From assembly GCA_963422465.1 (NCBI GenBank), contig OY730172.1, positions 1,240,001 through 1,304,000 on the forward strand: a DNA stretch of 64,000 bases, in the 5' to 3' direction. The DNA comes from Lichina pygmaea. Its lineage: Eukaryota > Ascomycota > Lichinomycetes > Lichinales > Lichinaceae. Below, one piece after another: positions 37,686 to 50,285 of the stretch (within the stretch, counting starts at the first letter, position 1; every line of letters begins with the position of its first letter). Both the position numbers and the translations under genes were made by a program. The notes under the pieces were generated by a model. The model searched no databases, was not told where the DNA came from, and saw only the letters and a program-made list of their open reading frames with translations.

Positions 37686-38392
37686 TTTGAACGGTTGTGA
37701 CTGTGGAAAAAATCGACCCGACGTGGATCAAAGCGGTGGACGTGAGTAAGTGGTGAGTTGGAGCGACTTCCGAAGTTTGACCGAGTCGAATATGTGAGAT
37801 GGGTGCGCAAACGTGGATGAGAGGGAAGAAAGGGAAAGAGAAGAAGAGAAGGAGGTGGGTGAGAGACACTACTTATACCCCCACAGAAAAGAGTGTGATC
37901 TTCTGCCGGGCGGGGCGCTGTGGTGGGCGGTGGGCCTGACGCTTAGCGCGAGGCTGCTGTTTTGCTACAGTACGCCGCTACGCGTCTCGCTTAGGTAATC
38001 GACACACATCATTCGCGTTGGGCCGGCGACGTTAGTCCCAATCGGGTGAAAAGGGTCAACACAAAAAGGTCGCGAGCGTGATTTCCTGATGTCCGATTGG
38101 CTCACACTCGGCGAATGGCCCAGAGTGAAATCCCAAATTCCAAAAATCAAATTCCGTGCGGGTTGATCTGCTCGGTCGCGGGGCGCTTCAGCGGGGCCTT
38201 TATAAACAGCCAACTTCGCCCACCTTTCCTACTCCTCTTCTTTCGCTGTCTTCTTTCGTCCACTTCCATCAACCACAATCATCAATCTTGTCACCACCGC
38301 CGCTACGAAAGTATCCCACGTCGCTCGTCCAACACTCCATCTAAAGTCCGACGAAATCACCCGCTCGTTCATACAAATCACTCACAGCCAAA
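37686..38392. promoter_or_regulatory. Shared H2B/H2A divergent promoter region
   Basis: The two replication-dependent histone genes face away from each other here. TATA-like boxes stand about 190 bp before each ATG: TATAAA at 38200-38205 for H2A, and TATAAG on the minus strand at 37873-37878 for H2B. CCAAT-box candidates lie at 38038-38042 (+) and 38096-38100 (ATTGG). Arg-biased short frames inside the interval are not coding. Cell-cycle co-regulation is inferred from the arrangement. Confidence 0.7.
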
Positions 38393-38995
<603 letters not shown>

Positions 38996-39678
38996 GCTCG
39001 TTTTTTTTCTTGCTTGGGGGCGTGGGCTTTCGGGGGTTGCACGGGGTTCATGTGATAATGGGACTTTTACATCACCGGCAGCGATCGGTCAGGTGCTCAT
39101 CTGCGTTTGGGGCTGTACATTAGTTCCATTAGCAATGGGACGAATGCATTTTATCCATGAACACGCACGTCTCATTGTCGGCGCTTTTGTATGTTTAATC
39201 TGGACCTTGGCATGTGGTTGCCTTTGACCCAGATTCATCCTCGGTGCGCTTGCTTTCCCAAAGGGAATGATACCCACGAGTCTTGACTGCATTCCGAGTG
39301 TAGTTCAGCTTCTACACCAAGAGTCGATTGTGGTCACTACTACCAACAAGAACCAAGAATCCCCATGCAGGTCGCCACTACAGTATTAGAAGGACAATTT
39401 GGCATCAAAAATCGCAATGAAAAGTTGTTGAAATCTTGAGCTCAAGAGGTATCTTTGTTGAGAATGACGAAGATGTACATACGTAGTGTTCAGGGGGAGC
39501 CTGGTTAGAACACCTCTTCCTTCCTCTGGAACCCTTTTTCCTCAATGTCACCCTCATTAATCATCTGATCAATTTCCCACCGTCACTGTACCTACGTACC
39601 TGCGCCATGGGGTATCACCACTGCATGGCGCGGGTACAATACATCCACCTCTCATCAATCGTGTTATCTTGAGTCGTG

Positions 39679-39699
39679 GTAGATGACATTGTCATCTAC
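39679..39699. repeat. 21-bp perfect palindrome
   Basis: Ten-base arms GTAGATGACA and TGTCATCTAC surround a single central base. Function is unknown. It could be a dyad binding site or chance. Confidence 0.6.
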
Positions 39700-40943
39700 A
39701 ACCTCTTGCTTTCACCAACCAGAGGGTGCAAAAGAGGAGCGGTACGGGTAGTGTTACCTGTCGTCAACATATCAGTCGGCTTCTACGTCAATGTCTACCA
39801 CAAACTCGACTACTGTTGTGCCAGTCTTTCCTGTTACCTCTATCACCACTACCGCACACATCATCGCACTCCTTGGTCCAAATAGTGCTGAGCCTGATGA
39901 TGACGCCTGGCTCACTGCTGACTTTTGCTTGCTCGATCGCCTCCTTGCCAGCTTAGGTATGTTATGATATCGGTCAACATCTATCCATGTCATGCGAGTA
40001 CTGACTTGTACCTTCTCAACCGTGTCTCTCAGGCAAGAGCCAGAGGTGGTACACGTCAATTCACCTTGCCTCCGTGCTTGAGGAAAATAGGTCAATCCTC
40101 GATGGTACTCGCGACGCCATCGACGGGTGCTATAGAGCGATATCACTCAGCTCTATGGACTGTGCCAGCTAGCACAGCTTTTGCTCAGACATGGCTGGTC
40201 GTCAGGCTTTCCGTCAGTCTACTAGGACATCGATGCGGAAGTTCATATCTTGCTTGGCCACGTGAAAGACGTGGCTAGTCAGTTCAAGTTCTTAATCGGT
40301 GATTAACACATACAACGGCAGGAGATTGTCCAAGTAATAAAAGCATCAAGGACAATTTTGTGTTGGATAATCCGAAGGTCACTTTTCTGTCAACATCTTG
40401 CTACCTGGTGGGGGGGGGGGGGGGGGAGGGGAAGTTGTTTGACAGACACCATGCACGGCATGAATCCCACAATCATCGATGCTGAGATGGACCGACTGTT
40501 CGCAGTCAGTCCATCTGCCCATTTTGCAGCAAAGCACATGTCGTGTGACCACCCATCCCCAGAGGTGATTGGCATCCCACAGACGACGTATTGCAGACGA
40601 TACGTGTCTCTATCAGAGGTGGCACTGAATCTGGACTTGGGAGCTCCGGGTAAGCGGGCTGCGGCGAACAGCTCTATCGAGAGAGGTCGTCTCATCACTC
40701 TCTGTCGCGAATACATATCAAGCCTGGACTGTATACGCCGAGCAAGAACGTCAAGATCCACGGCCTCATCCGCAAGTTCATCGACTGGAAGTCGTACTTC
40801 TCATCAAGGCCCCTGCCGGATGCAGATACAGCTTTTTCTAAGCTCACGGCTACGACATCGCATGATCCTGGCACAGGTAGCAAATATGTATCACCCTGGC
40901 CTGAGATCTTTCCGGAAGTTCGACATCTTTGACAGAATGAAGT

Positions 40944-40996
40944 TTTTCAGACCCCCGAAGGTACTCTGCACAGAGCTCGATCTCTTCTCTGAAAGC
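40944..40996 (+). repeat. Diverged dispersed repeat, copy 1
   Basis: About 54 bp match the reverse complement of 53544-53597 at roughly three quarters of positions by eye. Both contain TTCAGAC..AGGTAC..CTGCAC..CTCGA. The nature of the repeat is unknown. Confidence 0.5.
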
Positions 40997-41863
40997 CGGG
41001 CTACTGAATCTCGGCGTAAACACCTGATCTGGAGGGAGACGTAGCACGACGATTTGGAAAGGGGGTTTGCCAGCTTCTTTTACTGCTTGGCTAGCAGTAC
41101 TTCTCAATGAGTGCTTCTTCGGCAGATGACACTGCTGATAGGCTATGTTGTGCAAGTCTCTGATTTGTGTCTTTATATTGACGAGACTGGTCCAACCTGG
41201 TCCATCATCTTCTTTCCTGGTACCAAATCTATACTCCCAAGCACGAATCTCCTAAGACGTTCCCTAGCCTCTCCCAAGTCCCAGTTCTTGCTCTTTCGAG
41301 ATTTTCCTGGGAATCCAAGTATATACCTAGAAGTTCTGTGTGGCTCGCCAACCAAATCAGCGTAAGAACAAGAAGAGAGCGGCGCAACGGCTGTGAACAG
41401 TGCGAGGATATTTGCTTGGAGGAGTACGCCAGTACAGAATACGGTCCAATTTGAGGCTCCTGAAGACGTCGCCAAGCGCTGGGAACTCAGGCTGTATGAC
41501 CATTACATAGGTAACTGTAGTTGCAGTCCGACTGTGCAACGTCTCTGGATAGTATTGATGCCATCGGCTTTCTTCACATTCAGAACAATCACTGTCATCA
41601 GACATAACATCCACCACCGTTCGACGAGACAGTTAGATTCCCAGCCTTGGTTTACTGGGCGCCTACTCTTTGGCATGAAGTATGTTAGACTCAACGGATG
41701 ACATGAGATAACAGATCTGATATCTATACCCATCCTGGCCAAACTGGTACTTTCAGCCATCACGCTCGAGACAAATGCAGGCGTGACGATTCTGCTGCCT
41801 ATGGCTCCATACTGCAGTGTGACATTGAACATAGACCGATGATACTGAAATACGGGAACGGCG

Positions 41864-42412
41864 CTACAGCTTCATCGGCGGAGGAGCTTTGTCAGACGTT
41901 AGCAAACTAGCATACCCTCATACAGACTGATTTCGACAATTCACTTACGATCGAGGATCGGTGGCGGCATGTTTCGCTCATATTTGGTACCTGCAGAGGC
42001 TGTCAGTCGTCTATATACAGACGCGTGGGATGTAGCAGGGAAGTATAACAGGGGAAGATGTGGACATACCTCCTGGCGCGGTTGGAGGCCGGTACGGTTC
42101 AGGATGCTTCCATTTGTCCAGGAGATCTTCGGCCTCGAGGATCAGGGCCTGTAGGTAAGAGATCAGCCAAGTCGCGACATTCCGTCTCGGGGCCTTGACG
42201 CGTACCTTCAGCTGTCGAGGTTCACGGACGTCCTTCTTCGCCTCGAATAGGGACCGGATGTACAAAGCTTGCCCGCGCCAGAGTCCCCGCTCGATGGTCC
42301 AGGCGAGGGTCAACTTCAACGCTCGCCGGTAGATGGACCTGCTAAGTGTGAGCTGCTTGTCCGTGGCTCGTCCGTCGTACAGAACTCACAGGACCACCGG
42401 CTTGGTCGACAT
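41864..42412 (-). CDS. NADH:ubiquinone oxidoreductase subunit NDUFB9 (LYR family)
   Basis: This is an accessory subunit of the membrane arm of complex I, an LYR-motif protein. Exons 42412-42390, 42338-42206, 42148-42070, 41990-41949 and 41886-41864 give 99 aa. Joined sequence reads 'MSTKPVVLSIYRRALKLTLA' with the LYR-type 'IYRRALK', then 'RGLWRGQALYIRSLFEA', 'WKHPEPYRPPTAPGGTKYER' and the end 'NMPPPILDPPPPMKL'. The 'HPEPY..P..PGG..YER' segment is the family hallmark. Five small exons all agree in phase. It is slightly shorter than typical fungal members. It is divergent from KGD2, with 313 bp between start codons. Confidence 0.92.
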
Positions 42413-42725
42413 CGCTGCTGCCGACTCCCGTCCCTGGGAGATTGACCTCGAGCTGAGCTTCTCGAGGCAACTTCAAGCCATCAGCAGAAGCTATGAAGAG
42501 TATAGATAAATGCACATTGCATCCGTGATAAGATAGGACCTACCACCCAGAGGTTGAGAAGAATTGTAGGAGTCGGTGGTTGAAGTTGGTTGTCCGCTCC
42601 TGCGATCCGAGACTATTTTGTTTTTGTTGCGAGCTCCCGCTCAAAAAGCCGCAGCGCAGAGCATCACCACGTTCTGCTCTTTCATTGAACAACACAACTA
42701 CCCCGCAAAAGTGAGACGATCCGCT
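42413..42725. promoter_or_regulatory. NDUFB9/KGD2 divergent promoter region
   Basis: This 313-bp interval lies between divergent start codons of two mitochondrial-energy genes, which may be co-regulated. No specific site was recognised. Confidence 0.45.
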
Positions 42726-44909
42726 ATGGCCAGCGTTATTTGCTGCCGCCGAATGGCCACTGTGCCGTCACAGGCAAGGTTCCTCGAGTCACGCCTCGGC
42801 CGTCTCGCCTCATACAGCACGCCGCTGAGGAGAGCTTCCCGAGCTGTGTCGACAACGACGCGCCTACCTCATGTCAAAGGTACAAGCGCAGCGCTACTCA
42901 GGAGCAGGTAGGTAATCAAGGCATTGCCTGAGGAGTGCTGTAACATGTGAGCTGTTCTCTAATGGTGTCTACAGGGTAGGACTCAATGGGCGAGATCGGA
43001 CGAAGCTCATACAGCTTCGATGCTATGGTGCGCAACTAACTACGGATGTCATGGGCTTTGCTGATGGAATGTCTGCAGCGGATAGAGTGATTCAGGTGCC
43101 ACAGATGGCGGAGTCCATATCCGAGGGAACCCTGAAGCAATGGTCGAAGAGTAAGCTAGTCAACACACTTGTCAGAACTGGGGAGCATTGGTGTACGAGT
43201 GGCTGACCGGCTACCAATAGAGGTCGGCGACTTTGTCGAACGAGACGAAGAAATTGCGACGATTGAGACAGACAAGGTACGATGCCACGTCCGGAATCAC
43301 TACCTGCGATGGTTCTGACCATCTGCTGCGTAGATTGACGTCGCCGTGAATGCGCCTGAATCGGGGACCCTCAAGGAGATCTTGGCGAATGAGGAGGCCA
43401 CTGTGACAGTTGGTCAAGATCTGGCCAAGATGGAAACGGGAGGAGGTCCGAAGGAGGATGGAGGAGCAAAAGCCGCGTCGCAAGAGCCAAAGGCGCCAGC
43501 AAGTGGCGACCAGCCAACATCTTCTGACCCGGAGCCTTCCAAGGAATCTAAAGAGCCAAAGCCGAAGCCCCAAGAGGAGAGTCGCTCAGCTCCACCACCT
43601 CCTTCCTCTTCTCCTTCCCCCCCCTCTTCGCCACCACAAGAGAAAAAGTCAGAGAAGCCCAAGAAAGATGCAGCAACGGAGGAAACACGGCCTGCGCCCC
43701 CCTCCCAATCTACAAAGCAGGAGCAGACTGGCACGGGTGAAGGCCTACCGGGCAATAGAGAAGAGCGCCGAGTACGTGGACGCGTGACATCGTCGCGGCG
43801 TGATGACTGACTCGGCTCCATGTAGGTCAAAATGAACCGAATGCGCCTACGCATCGCCGAGCGACTCAAACAGTCACAAAACACGGCGGCATCGTTGACG
43901 ACGTTCAACGAGGTTGACATGTCGTCTTTGATGGAATTCCGGAAATTGTACAAGGACGATGTGCTCAAGAAGACGGGTGTCAAGCTCGGATTCATGAGCG
44001 CCTTCTCTCGCGCGTGCATCCTGGCAATGAAGGATATTCCTGCGGTCAACGCCTCCATCGATGGACCCGGTAGCGGGGACACGATAGTCTACCGCGATTA
44101 CGTCGACATCAGCGTCGCGGTGGCCACCGAAAAGGGCCTCGTGACACCGGTCGTCCGAAACGCCGAGTCGCTAGACTTGGTCGGCGTCGAGAGGGCAATT
44201 GCGGAGTTGGGCAAGAAGGTTCGGTTGACCTAGCGTCACTCGTATCCGGAGGGGATGGAGAGAGCTGATATGGAATCTCCTCGCCTCTAGGCTCGTGACA
44301 ACAAGCTCACGATCGAGGACATGGCCGGCGGAACATTCACCATCAGCAACGTACGATCCATCACTCCCATCCCAAGCCATCTCGGTGCATAGTGCATTGC
44401 CGAGGATATGTGCTAACGACACTTTTATCGATAGGGCGGTGTCTTCGGCTCGCTCATGGGAACGCCCATCATTAATCTCCCTCAGACGGCCGTCTTGGGA
44501 CTGCATGCGATCAAAGACAAACCTGTGGCTGTAAATGGTCGAGTCGAGATCCGACCGGTAAGTGCCATGTTCACTTTCTTGATCCCGTCTTCTATGCGCT
44601 TCTTGATGCAGCCAATATGCGAAAGAAGAAGACGGGAGCAGAATATGAGGCTGATTGACGTGGAATGAATCAGATGATGTTCCTTGCTCTCACCTACGAC
44701 CACCGACTACTGGACGGACGAGAAGCGGTAACGTTCTTGGTCAAGGTCAGTGATTCGATAGCCGCTTCTTCTCACAAATCCTTCTTGCACCGTTTCCCTT
44801 CCCAGCCAATCTACGATGAATGTTCTTAGCTGACCCACACTTCCCTCCTCCCACGAACAACTAGGTCAAGGACTACATCGAAGACCCTCGTCGCATGCTC
44901 ATCGCCTGA
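42726..44909 (+). CDS. KGD2: Dihydrolipoyl succinyltransferase, E2 of 2-oxoglutarate dehydrogenase (KGD2)
   Basis: This mitochondrial TCA-cycle enzyme transfers succinyl groups from lipoyl-lysine to CoA. Ten exons fit in phase: 42726-42907, 42975-43027, 43079-43150, 43221-43276, 43334-43771, 43826-44218, 44291-44350, 44435-44557, 44674-44745 and 44865-44909, giving 497 aa. An Arg/Ser-rich presequence (about residues 1-60) precedes the lipoyl domain: '[16 protein letters not shown]', then '[18 protein letters not shown]' with the lipoylated Lys in ETDK. A long Pro/Lys/Glu/Ser linker follows. The catalytic domain starts '[20 protein letters not shown]' and holds '[11 protein letters not shown]' with active-site His and Asp. 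No peripheral-subunit-binding domain is seen, as expected for succinyltransferases. The linker is longer than usual. Confidence 0.96.
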
Positions 44910-46836
44910 AGGACGCCTGCTGGACGATCTTCACACTACTGTTGCGTTGCACGCTCGTCGCTTTTCGTTGCTCTACTTGCCTGTCTATAACTTCTCCTCT
45001 CCTATTCATCTGGCGGTGGGATGAAAAATGCACGGCATGAAGTTACGGTGGTGGGTCGTCGTATGTCATCGTTCTATATAGTATCTCTCCCCTCTTTATA
45101 CTGTACTCATACATGCGAGTGTCCTCAAACGGCAATACAACATCATCTCATCATCTCCCGCTGCGCCGCCTTCATATTCGATCAGTACATACGCACCTAT
45201 CTTGCATCATTCACACCTGCTGGTGGTTCTCTAAAGCTTAGCCCAAGTTCTACAGCATCTACAGTACGTGCTTCCCTTTCATCTCATGTGCATACCGTAG
45301 GAGACGAGTAGCAGGTATGCCTCGTACAGTACGAGGGCCCCCGCTATTAGTCTGAACCACCAGTTGGTACTCAATGGCGAGTCGAGGGCCCGACTGATAA
45401 TGTATGACATGTGGTGGATATCCGTGGTATGACATATAGCCAAGCTGTGTTCCTTTGGCTTTCTCTTAACAGACACAACTGTGGCTGAGCCTCAGGGTAG
45501 CACCACTCTCCTTTCGAGCACTTTCTTTAAGAAGAACCAATCAGCTCTGTCGAGCGCCACCGCCGAGATGAAGATCCCGGCCATGAGCCGGACGTAAGAG
45601 TAAGACAGCAGGGCCGCAGAAAGTCGCCAGCACCACACCGCCACGGCCGCGGCTAAAATACTCCGCAGACTTCACGATGATAGATAAGATATACAACACG
45701 AGACGGAGAGGATAACTAAGATTTCAGGATGGTGATTCACACGATATCACCTCGCCAAGTACTAATGACGTATGATCCTGTGACGTGGGAGTGTTCAGGA
45801 CAGCCTTGACTTTGGTATCACGTGATCCGACACTCCACAATAAGTACGCCTCTTACGTAACGTACCCGCTTAAAATGTTTAACCCCAGCGAGGCGACGGC
45901 GTTACGCCGGAGCCTTGAAGCACCATCAGTGGCAGCTAAACTAGAGACTGGTACATACGTAACCTTCAGCTCCAGTCTGTCGTTGTTTGCAGGGGTCGCA
46001 GGTGTGGCAGGGGGGAGGGGTTTCGCCCTAGGGCCAGGTGCTGGTCACCTGATCCAGATGTTTCCCTACCAATGCTACAGCTACGTATCCCGGCATAATC
46101 TAGGCTAGCGAGTTTTAAAATGAAGTACTGTACGTATGTACTCCGTACGTTCCGTAGGTATTCAATGCAAGACGTGACGTATCACACACGTACATACGTA
46201 CCAGCAAAAGGTCCGACCCGGCTATGAGGAGCCAAGACGGCTTACTAATTTTATTGAGCAAGATAGTAGACAAGCTGATAAGTTACGTACTGATACTGAT
46301 AAGTACGTTTCGTACGTGGAGGGTGTACTTGCCCTTCGTCCTCGTATAGACGTACGAGTACGTATAAGCGTTATCAACAACTGCCGGTCCGAGCCAAAAC
46401 ATTCTCGGAATTCGCTTGAAGGTTCGCAAACAGGGACGATATGGAGCGCCCAAACAATATCACCATGTAGAAACCGCTGAAGATACATGCTTTATCGTCT
46501 ACTATCAGTCTACAGATAGGACATCGCCAGCGGGAGCTCGGATGCGTGGGGGATTCTTCCTAGCGAAATGGATCGACATGGTCTGTCGTTCCCTGAACTC
46601 AGAGGTCGCACGACCTCGAGCTCAAGGGTGCGCATGGTCTTATTTGAAGCTCGGGCTTCGACAGCGTTGCGTCTTCATCGAGAGATGGATGAAGTGTCCA
46701 ATACTTGTACTGGAGGATTGGACTTACTGGAGCCGACCCATCGTGCCCATTAAGGGTTTCCCACGAGTTTTGCTCCCCTTGAACGCGCCTGTGACCTCTG
46801 TTTCCCTTTGCGGTACCATTGCAGCACACTGACGCG
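44910..46836. other. 1.9 kb intergenic, GTAC/TACGTA-rich
   Basis: No gene is supported. Between about 45840 and 46375 there are many TACGTA, CGTACG and GTACGTA motifs. The flanks are probable untranslated and promoter DNA. Confidence 0.5.
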
Positions 46837-47885
46837 ATGCATTGGGAGCTCCCCTTGCTGCTTGCAGCTGGTTTTTCGGCTGTGGCCACCCAGGTGCTGC
46901 CAGCTTCCGGGACAGCTCTCGTCCAGAGACGGAATGCTCAAGTGCCCCTGGTGGCATCCGCGGCTGGCCGCGACGGGCTAGCCAAACCAACAACCCAAGC
47001 GCAAGATCCACAACGCTCTAGAGGACACGGCCGGATTCTGCGTCGATCTGGAGGATATGAGGCCTACCTCAAACGACTGCAACAACAGAAAAAGGCAGAG
47101 CATTTCAAGCCGCCCATGGATTCTACAGATGACTTGGAGCAAAGCCTACGGGATACAGACGAAAAGTGGCAGAGTACAAAGAAGAAAGGATTTGAAAAGG
47201 GACTCTCGGAAGATGAGAAGAATATCTATCGCCAATGCGTGCAAGAACAAATCAAGGTATGCACTCGCGTTCCGTTTCGGTGATCATAGCACCATCGGTG
47301 AAACAAAGCCCGCCATACCATACGCAAGCTGACATGAGTTCGCTTTGGACAGGAAGGTAGCATCAACCTAGTCGTTCACAACGCCTGTGTCAAACGGGTT
47401 AGGCGTCATCTCAGGAGCCGCTATGCTGTCACCCTTGACGTCGCCTTAGAAATATCGATACGCAAGGAGCACTGCGTTGATTTGATGGTGAGCGAAAGGC
47501 CCCCATCATATAAATCCACAATAAGGTCTGTGGTCTCACGATGAAGCGATCTTGGCAGAGGCAAAAATATACCAACCCCACACCAAAGTTACGTCAAACG
47601 TTCATGGCCGCGTGCAGAGCCTGGGCGAGGGGCGAGATCGAAGACATCGACGCCGTATACGCCCGGACCAACGATTATAAGAGGAGATCAGACAGATACA
47701 TGAAAGGAAGACGTGCCAGGCGGGAGAAGAACCAGCTTTTCGCAAGTTTGCGTCAGACTTCCAATCAGGTCGTCTCCAGCTTCACTCGGGCCGTGTTTCC
47801 GTTGACGTCTCGAGGCGCGGGAGCCGAGCGGCCGCGGGGCGCTCCCTTCTTGAAGCGAGGCCCGTCATTCCGCATGATGCCGTAA
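46837..47885 (+). CDS. Predicted secreted protein of unknown family
   Basis: Exons 46837-47256, 47353-47487 and 47559-47885 give 293 aa with phase-0 junctions throughout (GTATGC..GGACAG and GTGAGC..GGCAG). The N-terminus 'MHWELPLLLAAGFSAVATQV' has the hydrophobic core and small residues of a signal peptide, with cleavage likely near 'AVA-TQ'. The rest is highly charged and Lys/Arg-rich ('KWQSTKKKGFEKGLSEDEKN', 'YKRRSDRYMKGRRARREKNQ'). It has few cysteines and no membrane span. I recognise no family. A lineage-specific secreted or effector-like protein is possible, but the evidence is only the signal peptide and consistent exon structure. An upstream in-frame non-ATG extension exists and was not used. 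Confidence 0.6.
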
Positions 47886-48660
47886 TACCGTGACAGTGCG
47901 TCTCCGGCGAGCTTGTTCGGTTGGAGGGCGTGGAGGGCTAAGAGAAAGGGCAGGCAGATCCACGCCAACCGATGACTACGGCTGTTCCCGTCACCATCAA
48001 ATCACCTACTAGATATTGGTACGCCTCGAGCATGTAAATAAACAATCGGCTCGGACGTGCAAGGGGAGGGTTATCGAGTATTCTTTCCGTCTACAATCTA
48101 GGGGGGGGGGGTTTGATATCGGTTGAGGGGGGAGGTGTCTCAATTCATGCGCTTCACATACTTACCTTACGTGACAGGCGTAGATGTCTACCACTTCGCC
48201 GTTCACACATCCATGTGCAAGAGATGAAGGAGATATCGTAGAGGTACGGTAGAGGTAGGAGCCAACATAGCGTGACCCCTCGCACACTCTGACACCACCG
48301 CAGGCTTAAGGCAAGAGTCCGGAGAGGCAGAAACCTAGCAGCTATTTAGTCAACAAGACTCTATCTTGTATTTGAGCCAAAGAGGTCGTGAATAAATCAT
48401 GTTCTTTCGCTCCAGATCACTTTGCCCTCTTGTATTTGGGCATAGCGAGGCTGCCATCCTCCCATGCAGTAACTTTTCTTCCCGCACTACTCTTCCAGTA
48501 CTGGTGCTCAGGCGCTTACCATGGGGTAGGCCTGATCTGGACGGACCCTGACGGTTGGTCTAACCAGCACCGTACTTCCGCACGATACTTCCACATGCGT
48601 GGAAATGTACATACGTAGAGAGTATAATAAGAATGATGATACAATGACAACGATGAAGGG
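47886..48660. other. Intergenic with 11-G homopolymer
   Basis: This lies between convergent genes. A run of 11 G lies at 48101-48111. No other feature was recognised. Confidence 0.5.
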
Positions 48661-50285
48661 TTACATCAGGGTACACCCGCTGGAACCGTAATCCAACTCC
48701 GCAGCTCTTGTATTGGATCTCTGTTTGGCCTTGGACTCGGCAGGAAAGTACTGTTTCAAAAAGTTGAGGAGTGACGAGTCGATGTTCGCTAATGAATAAA
48801 AATATTCAAGATGGCTTGGGTTAGTCGATGTCCGTCTGCTTCTCATCGATGTTGGAGAAACATACTTGCGTCCGCTTTCATTACAAAATCTCCTCGACAC
48901 AGCGGACAGTGCCGCTCCTGGGCTCGCTGCATCACGATCATGCACCGGATGCAGAAGATGTGACCGCATTCCAGGCGCACAGGTTTCAAGGCGATACTGA
49001 AGCATACCGGGCAGAGGTAATCGTCCAGGCGGGGCACCATCGTGAGCACTTCTTGGGCCAGTTGGAAACAAACTGCCTTGGCCATCGATCGGCCGAGGAA
49101 AGGTCCCTCGGCCATGTGAGCAGACATCCGTTTCTTCACACCCAATGCTGTTCGCTTGTCAAACTCTACTCATCCGTTAGTGAATCTTCGGACCTAGTAG
49201 AGAATTGACGTCTTACTCTTGAGTATCTTGAACATGGCAGTGCGATTGACCTCTTGAAAGCGCAGGTTCCGAAGGAGGCGCACGTTGAGGCCAAGGAACA
49301 TTTCGAAGGCTGCAGGACTTTCATTATTCTTAAATTGCCTTACGAGTTGCCGCTTATTGACCTCGTCCGAGAACCATTGAAGCCGCTTGGCCGCAGTCGC
49401 CGCGGTGCGGGCATCGTGGTCTTGTTCCGTCGTCGAGAAGAATATGTTTGCTTCGGTGTACAGTTCGAACACCTGCCGCCATCTACAAAGATCTGACTTT
49501 GACGAAAACTGCCGGGGAGTGGTAGCATGCGAAACCATGTGTCCGAGACCCGGAACGGAGAGGTTCAGCTGTTCCTGTTCGGTTTGTTGGAGCTGATCGA
49601 GGCCGGTGATCTGCCTAGTGAGCAGCCGAAAGAATTCGGAGTCGAACGTCAAAGGCACTTCGATCCTCTGTGGCACAAGCTCCTGCTCGGCTGAATTGGT
49701 ACCTGCACCTGTAGCTCGACCTTCCAGTACAGAATCCCCCAAATCTGTCGAAACCCCTTCAATGCTCCCGTCAGAATGAGTCTCACTGGGAATAGTACTC
49801 GCAGTCTCGGCGATTGACTGGGTCTCATGGGTGGGATCCCGTTCACGCTCGATTTCAGGTGATGCCCGTTCGCGGATCAAATGGCGCAAGTAATCTTTGG
49901 TGGCTTCGGTCAAACCGGCATCAATCGCATTGCCACTTCCTGCATCGACAATAATAAAAAGATATGGACGAGGCGCTTCGCCGCCTTCTAAATCGAAAGA
50001 CCATCAGCGCAATTTTCGAACAGGGTTGGCTGCAGATGTCTTACCCAAAAACGCATATTGAAATCGAGGTTCGGTACCACCAGGAGGGAGACATGATCCC
50101 TGACTAGCTTCTACAGGTTTCAAGAGTTCTTTGAGGGTACGGGCATCCAATCCGAGATCGGCCAGCTCTCGCTGCACCTTCTTGATGCATTTCTTCAGCT
50201 GCCCGTATGAGATGGCAAGCTGGACCCAAGATGGTGGGAAATCTTCTTTCTTCAGTATCTCCTGAAATTCTCGTGCGAACTTCAT
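48661..50285 (-). CDS. SPX-domain RING-finger protein (probable E3 ubiquitin ligase)
   Basis: SPX domains sense inositol pyrophosphates/phosphate, and RING domains recruit E2 enzymes. Exons 50285-50045, 49987-49217, 49165-48866 and 48788-48661 give 479 aa. The start 'MKFAREFQEILKKEDFPPSW' with 'ISYGQLKKCIKKVQREL' is a standard SPX N-terminus. The SPX C-terminal helix region lies in exon 2, split from the first part by an acidic/Ser/Thr-rich insert of about 130 residues. The RING is 'CPVCFSIALKPVRLECGHIF' then 'CIRCMIV' and 'CPLCRGDF', with a complete Cys/His set. The C-terminus 'NIDSSLLNFLKQYFP' fits known fungal members. It is divergent from JJJ1 (397 bp). Confidence 0.92.

Larger units (their letters stand above)
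38996..41863. other. 2.9 kb gene-poor interval with decayed frames
   Basis: It contains a 21-bp palindrome (39679-39699), a 17-G homopolymer (40410-40426) and a repeat copy (40944-40996). A stop-free stretch at about 40650-40933 (+) reads 'HIKPGLYTPSKNVKIHGLIR' then 'KFIDWKSYFSSRPLPDADTA' with normal amino-acid texture. I recognise no family, start or splice partner, so it may be a gene fragment. Confidence 0.45.
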
